Assembly: GCF_015694705.1 (NCBI RefSeq)
Contig: NZ_JADQDR010000012.1
Span: forward strand, 104,845 to 168,844
Source: Pontibacter rufus
GTDB lineage: Bacteria > Bacteroidota > Bacteroidia > Cytophagales > Hymenobacteraceae
DNA: 64,000 nucleotides
Direction: 5' to 3'
Both the position numbers and the translations under genes were made by a program. This document shows, piece after piece, positions 57,830 to 64,000 of this stretch; position 1 is the first letter of the stretch; each line of letters starts with the position of its first letter. The notes beneath the pieces were generated by a model. The model did no database searches, was not told the DNA's origin, and saw only the letters and a program-made list of their open reading frames with translations.

Positions 57830-59584
57830 ATGAAAAATAACCTTCCGCTACTTGCCGTATTGGGCATGCTGGCAATTGGCTGTAACGAGAGTGCCCGCCA
57901 GGTAGCCGATAACACAGATGCCAGTGCCGCTACTACCGCTGCCGCTGACAGTGCCCTGCTGCAACCTGCCCTGCAAAGTATAACCGCCGCTGATATTCTG
58001 AGCCGTACCACCGTGCTGGCATCCGACGCTTTTGAGGGCCGCGCTCCCGGCAGCATTGGCGAAGACTCTACCGTGAATTACCTTACCCGCCAGTTTAAAA
58101 AGATGGGACTTCAGCCCGGTAATCCTGATGGCACTTATGTGCAGAATGTTCCGCTTGTTGGCTTCACTGCCCAACCAAAAGCGTCGTTTGAGGCTGGCGG
58201 CAAAGTAATCAAGCTTAACTTCCCAACGGATTATGTGGCGCTCACCAAACGCTTTGTGCCGGAAATAGACATCAACAACTCGGATATGGTGTTTGTAGGC
58301 TATGGCATTGTGGCACCCGAGTATGGTTGGGATGATTACAAGGATGTGGACGTAAAAGGCAAAACCATCGTGATGCTCATCAACGATCCGGCCATACCAG
58401 ATCCGAACAACAGCAGCCAGCTGGATAGCAGTATGTTTGGCGGCAAAGCCATGACTTACTATGGCCGCTGGACTTACAAGTATGAAATTGCCGCAGAGAA
58501 AGGCGCCGCCGCCGCAGTTATCATCCACGAAACGGGCCCGGCAGGCTATCCTTACGAAGTGATTTCCGGCAGCCATAGCCGCGAGAACTTCGATATCAAC
58601 ATGCCGAACAAAAACATGGACCGTGCAAAAGTAGAAGCATGGATTACGACCGAGAAAGCAAAAGAGCTTTTTTCAGCTGCCGGCAAAGACTTTCAGCAAT
58701 TAAAACAGGCGGCGCTTCAAAAAGATTTTAAACCAATCCCGCTCAATGCTAAAGCCAATTTCAGCATCCAGAACAAGCTGCGCGAGATACAATCCAAAAA
58801 TGTGGTGGCAAAGCTGGAAGGTGCTGACCCTAAACTGAAGGACGAATACGTGGTTTACTCCGCCCACTGGGATCACTTGGGCAAAGATCCATCGCTTAAA
58901 GGAGATCAGATATATAACGGCGCGCTGGATAATGCTACTGGTACAGCCGGACTGCTCGAACTGGCGGAAGCTTATACCAGGTTGCCTCAGAAGCCTAAAC
59001 GCTCCATCCTCTTCCTGGCAGTAACGGGCGAAGAAAAAGGATTGCTTGGTTCTAAATATTATGCTACCAATCCGCTATACCCGCTCAACAAAACCCTGGC
59101 CGACATCAACATGGATGTGCTGAATGCCTATGGCCCCACCGAAGATGTAACCGTAATTGGCTATGGCAACTCTACGTTAGAAGACGTGCTGGCGCAGGAA
59201 GCAAAGAAACAGAACCGCCATATTGTGCCTGAGTCCTCGCCTGAGAATGGCGGTTTCTACCGCTCCGACCACTTTGAGTTTGCCAAGCAGGGTGTGCCCG
59301 CACTTTATGCCGAATCTGGTGTGGTAGCGCGCAACCAGCCTGCTGACTATGTACAGAAGTGGCAGGAAAACTACACGGCTAACGATTATCACAAGTTGTC
59401 TGACGAGGTACGCGACGACTGGAACCTGGAAGGCGCTGTGGAAGATCTGAAATTGTTTTTCCGGGTGGGCTATCGCGTAGCAAATACGCCCAAGTACCCA
59501 CAATGGAAAGAGGGCACTGAGTTTAAAGCCCGGCGGGAGGCTTCGCTGGCAGCAGCCGACAGTACAAAAACAGCAGTAAAATAA
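57830..59584 (+). CDS. M28-family metallopeptidase lipoprotein with PA domain
   Basis: The 584-residue lipoprotein has a lipobox ending LGMLAIGC (Cys18). After an N-terminal region with [20 protein letters not shown] comes a protease-associated insert ([20 protein letters not shown]). The M28 zinc aminopeptidase core has the ligands in YSAHWDHLG (His and Asp), [27 protein letters not shown] (the Glu-Glu pair), [10 protein letters not shown] and a late [14 protein letters not shown]. It should remove N-terminal residues from peptides outside the cytoplasmic membrane. Length is normal. A palindromic terminator overlaps its stop codon. Confidence 0.9.
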   Translation: MKNNLPLLAVLGMLAIGCNESARQVADNTDASAATTAAADSALLQPALQSITAADILSRTTVLASDAFEGRAPGSIGEDSTVNYLTRQFKKMGLQPGNPDGTYVQNVPLVGFTAQPKASFEAGGKVIKLNFPTDYVALTKRFVPEIDINNSDMVFVGYGIVAPEYGWDDYKDVDVKGKTIVMLINDPAIPDPNNSSQLDSSMFGGKAMTYYGRWTYKYEIAAEKGAAAAVIIHETGPAGYPYEVISGSHSRENFDINMPNKNMDRAKVEAWITTEKAKELFSAAGKDFQQLKQAALQKDFKPIPLNAKANFSIQNKLREIQSKNVVAKLEGADPKLKDEYVVYSAHWDHLGKDPSLKGDQIYNGALDNATGTAGLLELAEAYTRLPQKPKRSILFLAVTGEEKGLLGSKYYATNPLYPLNKTLADINMDVLNAYGPTEDVTVIGYGNSTLEDVLAQEAKKQNRHIVPESSPENGGFYRSDHFEFAKQGVPALYAESGVVARNQPADYVQKWQENYTANDYHKLSDEVRDDWNLEGAVEDLKLFFRVGYRVANTPKYPQWKEGTEFKARREASLAAADSTKTAVK

Positions 59585-59622
59585 AAGAACCGGCCCCGGC
59601 ATATGCCGGGGCCGGTTCTTTT
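59583..59622. terminator. 40-bp perfect palindrome terminator
   Basis: Two 20-base arms meet without spacer at CATATG (core GAACCGGCCCCGGCAT). It begins within the stop codon of the M28 gene and lies between convergent genes. Confidence 0.85.
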
Positions 59623-59639
59623 ACAGCTAATCTTTAACC

Positions 59640-60428
59640 TTATTCAGCCTTTCTGTATTGCAGATCCGTTAGGGCAACGCTATAGTCTCCTGTGCCCGAA
59701 TTTAGCTTAATAGTATAAGCTAAAGGATAGTAGCCGGATTTCTGCACTTTTGGTGCCTGCGGTACGCTCATCTTTCTTAGATCATCCGGCTCCAGCTCCT
59801 GCAGATACGAAACCGCTACCATGGGTTCGTAAAATATCACTTCATTATTGTTGGCGCCGTAAATAAATGTTCTTGTAAAATCTCCTTCATGATGCTGCGG
59901 TTCGCTGAGATCTTCCCAATGTACGCCCATATTTGGCACAGCAAACACGCCCGACGAATAGCTGGCCGGCATATAGTTTTCTTCAAACGCCGCTGTATGT
60001 TCCTGTGGGCCGCCTGCAATTTCTGCCCGTTCAGCATCAGAAATCATGTAAAAGTGTATGTCAAAATGAGGCACAAAATACACCTCGGGGTGCCCCATGC
60101 TGTTCCAGTCTAAGGTTATCGTTTTAAAAGGAGTTAGTTCTGCCTGCTCCGGCAGCGGCAAAGAAAATACTTTATCAGGCTGCTCCGTTAAACTTTCTAC
60201 TGCTTCGGCAGATACGTTCATACCTATGGCTGCAGGCTTGCCATCTTTCTTTAGCTTAACCCATGCCCTGGCAGCTCCTTCTCCAACACTAACAGAAGGG
60301 CCATAGTAAGTTTTTGTTTTATCCTTCCCTGAAGGAATAATGTCCTCCAGTTCTTCACAACTTGTCAGGAAGAGGAATGATACACAGAGAGACAAGGCTA
60401 AAGCACTGCGAAATGTTTTTGTTTTCAT
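59640..60428 (-). CDS. DUF5602/TTHB210-like lipoprotein
   Basis: The 262-residue lipoprotein has a signal peptide and lipobox ending FLFLTSC (Cys24). The domain begins YYGPSVSVGEGAARAWVKL and has LDWNSMGHPEVYFVPHFDIH followed by FYMISDAERAEIAGG, MGVHWEDLSEP and FIYGANNNEVIFYEPMVAVS. The G-H-P-x8-HFD-x-H-FY pattern suggests bound metal and matches my memory of DUF5602 (TTHB210-like) proteins. Role unknown. It converges with the M28 peptidase gene. Confidence 0.7.
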   Translation of the reverse strand: MKTKTFRSALALSLCVSFLFLTSCEELEDIIPSGKDKTKTYYGPSVSVGEGAARAWVKLKKDGKPAAIGMNVSAEAVESLTEQPDKVFSLPLPEQAELTPFKTITLDWNSMGHPEVYFVPHFDIHFYMISDAERAEIAGGPQEHTAAFEENYMPASYSSGVFAVPNMGVHWEDLSEPQHHEGDFTRTFIYGANNNEVIFYEPMVAVSYLQELEPDDLRKMSVPQAPKVQKSGYYPLAYTIKLNSGTGDYSVALTDLQYRKAE

Positions 60429-60741
60429 AGTTTCTGGATTTAAAATGAAACGGATTTTACCCGGCGAACAGGCATGGATGAGTTACCCCGGCTAAGATGC
60501 TGACTAAGATAAAGTATATTAACTTGCTAAGGAAAATTTATACTATATAAACAGGTGCTTTTACTATAATTTTGTATTTGTCTGCCCAACTGCATGTATA
60601 TAGCAGGTTTCACTTATCACTCACCCCGCATTTATTGCGGCTAACTACATAATTATCAGCTTTCTTCAACTTTCCGGGTTACCTTCGGCCATTAACTGTA
60701 TTAACAGTGTAAATTAATTTGATCATCTAATTGATACAATT
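60429..60741. other. 313-bp divergent intergenic region
   Basis: AT-rich; it should hold promoters for both flanking lipoprotein genes, but no full consensus was found. Confidence 0.35.
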
Positions 60742-60975
60742 ATGAAAAAGACATGGAAATTAGCGTTTGCCGCATTTGCAGTTGTTGCTTTTACTGCATG
60801 CGGAACCGATACAAATGATGCAACCGATACTGACGTGATAGAGTCTACTGATCAGGTAGAATCTGATATGGAAATAGATACTAACATAGACCAGGATACT
60901 GCTGTTGTTCAGGATACCACCGTAAACGATGGCGTAGTGGACGATATACAGGAAGAACAGCCGCCTGTTGAATAA
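60742..60975 (+). CDS. Small Asp/Thr-rich acidic lipoprotein
   Basis: The 77-residue protein has a signal peptide and lipobox ending VAFTAC (Cys20). The mature part is almost free of basic residues and is rich in Asp, Thr, Val and Glu with loose repeats (DTNDATDTDV, DTNIDQDTAVVQDTT). No domain. A rho-independent terminator follows 25 bases after the stop. Unknown function; it may bind divalent cations through its many Asp. Confidence 0.65.
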   Translation: MKKTWKLAFAAFAVVAFTACGTDTNDATDTDVIESTDQVESDMEIDTNIDQDTAVVQDTTVNDGVVDDIQEEQPPVE

Positions 60976-61000
60976 GTAGGTTATACTTTATATTATATAG

Positions 61001-61034
61001 AAGTCTCTGCTCTTACGAGCAGAGACTTTTTTTT
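61001..61034 (+). terminator. Terminator after the acidic lipoprotein gene
   Basis: A 12-bp perfect stem (AAGTCTCTGCTC), loop TTAC and a run of eight T on the plus strand. Confidence 0.9.
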
Positions 61035-61124
61035 GGGCTTATACTTGGGTATGGCAGTTGCTGCTCCGGCAAAAGAAAAGAATAGCGAAGGTGCTTATAT
61101 GCTGCAAACATTTTAACTTTAGGA

Positions 61125-62288
61125 ATGGAAAATACACCCCTCTCGCACGATGGTGTCATTATAAAGCTGGTTGCGTCTGATGAAGCCCTGCAGAATGCAG
61201 TGGAAGCGCTGCAGCAGCATAACGTGCTGGCCCTGGATCTGGAATTCGATCAGAACCGCTTTACCTATGGCTTTAATCTGTGCCTCATACAAATTACGGA
61301 TGGCTGCGGTACCTGCTATGTCATTGACCCGTTTACTATACATGATCTGCAGCCCTTCTTTCATCTTCTGGAAAACCCGAGTATAACCAAGATCATCCAT
61401 CACTCCAACAACGACATCATGTTGCTCAGCAAGCTCGGCTGCCAGATAAAAGGCGTGCTGGATACTGATGTTGCAGCCAAACTGCTGAATTATGAACGCT
61501 CGTCGCTGGCTACGGTTTTAAAAGAAGACTTTGATATAGAGATCGACAAATCTCAGCAGTCCAGCAACTGGAACAAGCGCCCACTAACGGCAGAGCAACT
61601 GCGCTACGCTGCTATCGACGTTATTTACCTGCACCGCATAAAAGATCATCTTCTGGCCGGACTGCAAGAAAAAGGACGTTTATCGTGGCTGGAAGAGGAA
61701 AACCATCTGCTGGAGCAAATTACCTACGCAGAGGCGGAAAATCCGCACATGAAACTTAAGGAAGCTTTTCGGCTTAATCTTTATCAGCAGTTTATACTTA
61801 AAAAGCTGTATGAATTTAGAGATAAAATGGCCAGGTCATTCAACAAACCAGCTGCTTACGTAATCGGTAATGAGGCTTTGGTAGAGCTGGCCAAAAACAC
61901 GGACATAGATTTGCACGAATGGCTCCATCATACCAAAGGTATACACGGTGGCCTGAAAAAAACGGGCAGTGAGAAACAATTAAAAGACGCTATTGCTGAA
62001 GCGAAACGGGAAGCAGCCGTGCAGGATATCAGCCACGATTATCCGGAAAACCGCTGGCAGCGCCCTTTGCGCACCTCCGAAACCGAACAGCGCAAGGAAG
62101 CGCTGACGCACGTACAAAAACGGATTATGGAGAAGTATGGAGAATTTACTTCCAGGCTGATCATCAACCAGAACCTGATAATGGAGTATAGCCAGACAGG
62201 CCGGTTGCGCTGCAGTAAAAAATACGCAGCCGACATTGTATCAGAAACCGCCGAAGAACTGGGCATCACCTTATCTGGCCAGGTATAA
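61125..62288 (+). CDS. rnd: Ribonuclease D
   Basis: A 387-residue 3'-5' exoribonuclease of the DEDD family that trims tRNA and other structured RNA ends. ExoI is VLALDLEFDQNRF (Asp38, Glu40), ExoII is IIHHSNNDIMLLSKLG, and ExoIII is LRYAAIDVIYLHRI (the DEDDy tyrosine is in this block). An HRDC domain follows at about 210-290 (LYEFRDKMARSFNKPAAYVI, ALVELAKNTDIDLHEW). Length agrees with E. coli RNase D. It precedes aspA by 55 bases on the same strand and may share its transcript. Confidence 0.92.
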   Translation: MENTPLSHDGVIIKLVASDEALQNAVEALQQHNVLALDLEFDQNRFTYGFNLCLIQITDGCGTCYVIDPFTIHDLQPFFHLLENPSITKIIHHSNNDIMLLSKLGCQIKGVLDTDVAAKLLNYERSSLATVLKEDFDIEIDKSQQSSNWNKRPLTAEQLRYAAIDVIYLHRIKDHLLAGLQEKGRLSWLEEENHLLEQITYAEAENPHMKLKEAFRLNLYQQFILKKLYEFRDKMARSFNKPAAYVIGNEALVELAKNTDIDLHEWLHHTKGIHGGLKKTGSEKQLKDAIAEAKREAAVQDISHDYPENRWQRPLRTSETEQRKEALTHVQKRIMEKYGEFTSRLIINQNLIMEYSQTGRLRCSKKYAADIVSETAEELGITLSGQV

Positions 62289-62343
62289 GGCCAGCTATAA
62301 ACAAATATTATTGATAGAATACTTATAAACTCACAAGCTGCAC

Positions 62344-63753
62344 ATGAGCGGATTCAGAAAAGAACATGACTTTTTAGGAGAAAAAGACATTCCGGACGAA
62401 GTATACTATGGCATTCAGACATTGCGCGCTTTAGAGAACTTTAATATTACAGGTATTCCTATTTCTAAAGAGCCCCTCTTTATACAGGCTTTTGGCTATG
62501 TAAAAAAGGCAGCAGCCATGGCTAACCGCGATTGCGGCGTTATATCTCCTGAAATAGCGGACGTAATCTGCCGCGCTGCTGATCGGCTTATTGCCGGCGA
62601 GTACCTTGATCAGTTTGTAACGGATATGATCCAGGGCGGCGCAGGCACTTCAGTTAATATGAACGTAAACGAAGTGCTGGCAAACGTTGGCCTGGAAATG
62701 ATGGGCCACCAGAAAGGCGAATACCAGTTCCTGCACCCGAACAACCACATCAATTTCTCACAATCTACTAACGATGCTTATCCCACAGCTTTCCGCCTGG
62801 CGCTTTACCGCAGGATAGAGAACTTTATCGGAAGTCTGGAAGCCTTGCAGCAGTCTTTTGCCAGAAAAGGCGAAGAATTTAAGACTATACTTAAAATGGG
62901 CCGCACACAGTTACAGGATGCTGTGCCGATGACGCTTGGGGATGAATTTCATGGCTTTTCTACTACAATCAGGGAAGATATTCAGCGGCTGAATGAAGCG
63001 AAAATGCTGATCTGTGAAATTAATATGGGAGCTACCGCTATTGGCACCTCTATTAATGCCCCCGAAGGCTATCCTGAACGCGTTACCGCATACTTACGTG
63101 AGCTAACCGGCATACCTGTTGTGCTGGCAGAAGACCTGATAGAAGCTACCTGCGACACAGGCGCTTACGTGCAGGTATCTGGTGTGTTAAAACGATGTGC
63201 CGTTAAAGTATCAAAGATTTGCAATGATCTGCGCCTGCTATCTTCGGGGCCCCGGGCTGGTATAAACGAAATAAACCTGCCGCGCATGCAGCCAGGCTCT
63301 TCCATTATGCCTGGTAAAGTAAACCCGGTTATACCTGAGGTGGTTAATCAAACAGCTTACTATGTAATTGGTAGCGATGTTACAATCACCATGGCTGCGG
63401 AGGCAGGGCAGTTGCAACTAAACGTAATGGAGCCGGTGATAGCTTTCAGCCTTTTCAGCTCCTGCACTTACTTAGAGAATGCCTGTTATACTTTACAAAG
63501 GAAGTGTGTGGATGGCATTACGGCGAATGAGGAGGTTTGTAAGAATATGGTGATGAATAGTATAGGCATTGTAACAGCCCTGAATCCTATACTTGGCTAC
63601 GAAGAATCTTCTTCTATTGCTAAAGAAGCCCTGCTCACCGGTAAATCGATACACGATATTACAGTAATTGAAAGGAAACGCATTACGCAGGAAAAATGGA
63701 ACGAGATCTACTCTCTGGAAAACCTGATTAGTCCCAGGTTTATAAACAGCTAA
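62344..63753 (+). CDS. aspA: Aspartate ammonia-lyase
   Basis: AspA reversibly splits L-aspartate to fumarate and ammonia. The 469-residue protein has the start EHDFLGEKDIPDEVYYGIQT, the conserved TSVNMNVNEVLAN, QSTNDAYPTAFR near 141-152, GRTQLQDAVPMTLG, and the signature GSSIMPGKVNP near 320. The related fumarase FumC shares these blocks, but GEK-x-IP-x-EVYYGIQTLRA and the length favour aspartase. Cytosolic, with a terminator at 63777. It lies convergent to the rRNA operon at the right edge. Confidence 0.9.
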   Translation: MSGFRKEHDFLGEKDIPDEVYYGIQTLRALENFNITGIPISKEPLFIQAFGYVKKAAAMANRDCGVISPEIADVICRAADRLIAGEYLDQFVTDMIQGGAGTSVNMNVNEVLANVGLEMMGHQKGEYQFLHPNNHINFSQSTNDAYPTAFRLALYRRIENFIGSLEALQQSFARKGEEFKTILKMGRTQLQDAVPMTLGDEFHGFSTTIREDIQRLNEAKMLICEINMGATAIGTSINAPEGYPERVTAYLRELTGIPVVLAEDLIEATCDTGAYVQVSGVLKRCAVKVSKICNDLRLLSSGPRAGINEINLPRMQPGSSIMPGKVNPVIPEVVNQTAYYVIGSDVTITMAAEAGQLQLNVMEPVIAFSLFSSCTYLENACYTLQRKCVDGITANEEVCKNMVMNSIGIVTALNPILGYEESSSIAKEALLTGKSIHDITVIERKRITQEKWNEIYSLENLISPRFINS

Positions 63754-63776
63754 CCTGCGTATTTATAAATCAAACG

Positions 63777-63815
63777 AAAAGCAGGTAAGGAAATCTCTCT
63801 TCCTTACCTGCTTTT
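63777..63815. terminator. Terminator after aspA
   Basis: A 15-bp perfect stem (AAAAGCAGGTAAGGA and complement), a 9-base loop and T-rich end. Confidence 0.85.
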
Positions 63816-63920
63816 CATTTACAGGAGCAAAATTAAAAGGTTAGGGCTATTCCGGAAAGGATATGCTAAAGTAGAGGCAGCAGCTATCTAGCCTCCATCC
63901 AGTTGCTATTGGATTGGCAC

Positions 63921-63970
63921 AACAAAGAGATGCCCCCTGTAGATTTCTCTACAGGGGGCATCTCTTTGTT
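63921..63970 (-). terminator. Terminator of the rRNA operon
   Basis: A perfect 22-bp stem (arms 63921-63942 and 63949-63970, core GAGATGCCCCCTGTAG) with a 6-base loop, directly past the 5S rRNA 3' end on the minus strand. Confidence 0.85.
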
Positions 63971-63975
63971 ATAGG

Positions 63976-64000
63976 GTTGGCGGCCACCTACTCTCCCGGG
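63976..64000 (-). rRNA. rrf: 5S ribosomal RNA, 3' end only (cut by window edge)
   Basis: Read on the minus strand, the last bases give CCCGGGAGAGTAGGTGGCCG then CC, the conserved GGGAGAGUAGGU-type 3' segment of 5S rRNA. Only about 25 bases are inside the window, and the exact 3' end is estimated. The rest of an rRNA operon should lie to the right. Confidence 0.85.

Overview
The window comes from a chromosome of the phylum Bacteroidota, most likely order Cytophagales and close to Pontibacter/Hymenobacter (family Hymenobacteraceae). This is inferred from gene content: a SusC/SusD pair, a MurF-alanine racemase fusion, YfhO, DUF4834, DUF5686 and DUF4230 proteins, many MKK-type lipoproteins, a carB without its C-terminal regulatory domain, and -33 TTTG / -7 TAnnTTTG promoters. 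Start codons mostly lack a clear Shine-Dalgarno sequence. I see no plasmid, prophage, CRISPR or intact insertion sequence; this is mainly core chromosome with a sprinkling of non-coding repeats.

Layout. 1-4600 (minus): an Omp85/POTRA outer-membrane protein cut by the left edge, a CBS-domain protein and an alpha/beta hydrolase that overlap or abut, then a PabA/TrpG glutaminase, a CvpA-like protein and a YqeY protein. 4769-7568 (plus): pdxJ-mnmH-selD, a selenium-for-tRNA operon joined to vitamin B6 synthesis. 7600-9540: two short elements bounded by inverted repeats, a second hydrolase and an RsmI-like methylase. 9844-14569: a lone SusD/SusC pair. 15437-17852: feoAB iron uptake. 17965-18204: a MITE-like element. 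18223-26480: murF-alr, an EamA transporter, a DUF5686 protein, recX and a DUF4230 protein. 26600-28981: two overlapping, AT-rich, paralogous multi-pass membrane proteins, probably GT-C glycosyltransferases. 28953-38316: an ACC deaminase/D-cysteine desulfhydrase-type enzyme, YfhO, DUF4834, an LTA-synthase-like sulfatase-fold protein and carB.

38500-50300 is an accessory stretch of small envelope and stress-type proteins. It holds a STAS-like protein, an acyltransferase, two Thr/Gly-repeat lipoproteins on either side of an HTTM membrane protein, PAP2, GNAT, CHRD and a secreted pentapeptide-like protein with a 22-residue repeat. 50646-56677 holds the 2-oxoglutarate dehydrogenase genes sucA-sucB-lpdA, with an E2 carrying two lipoyl domains. 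57266-63753 has an M28 peptidase lipoprotein, a DUF5602-like lipoprotein, RNase D and aspA. The right edge carries the 3' end of a 5S rRNA on the minus strand with its terminator, so an rRNA operon lies beyond.

Two features cut across the window. One is a strongly over-represented 7-mer, TATACTT/AAGTATA, inside and outside genes and in both orientations. The other is a set of unusually long, nearly perfect palindromic terminators between convergent or tail-to-head genes.
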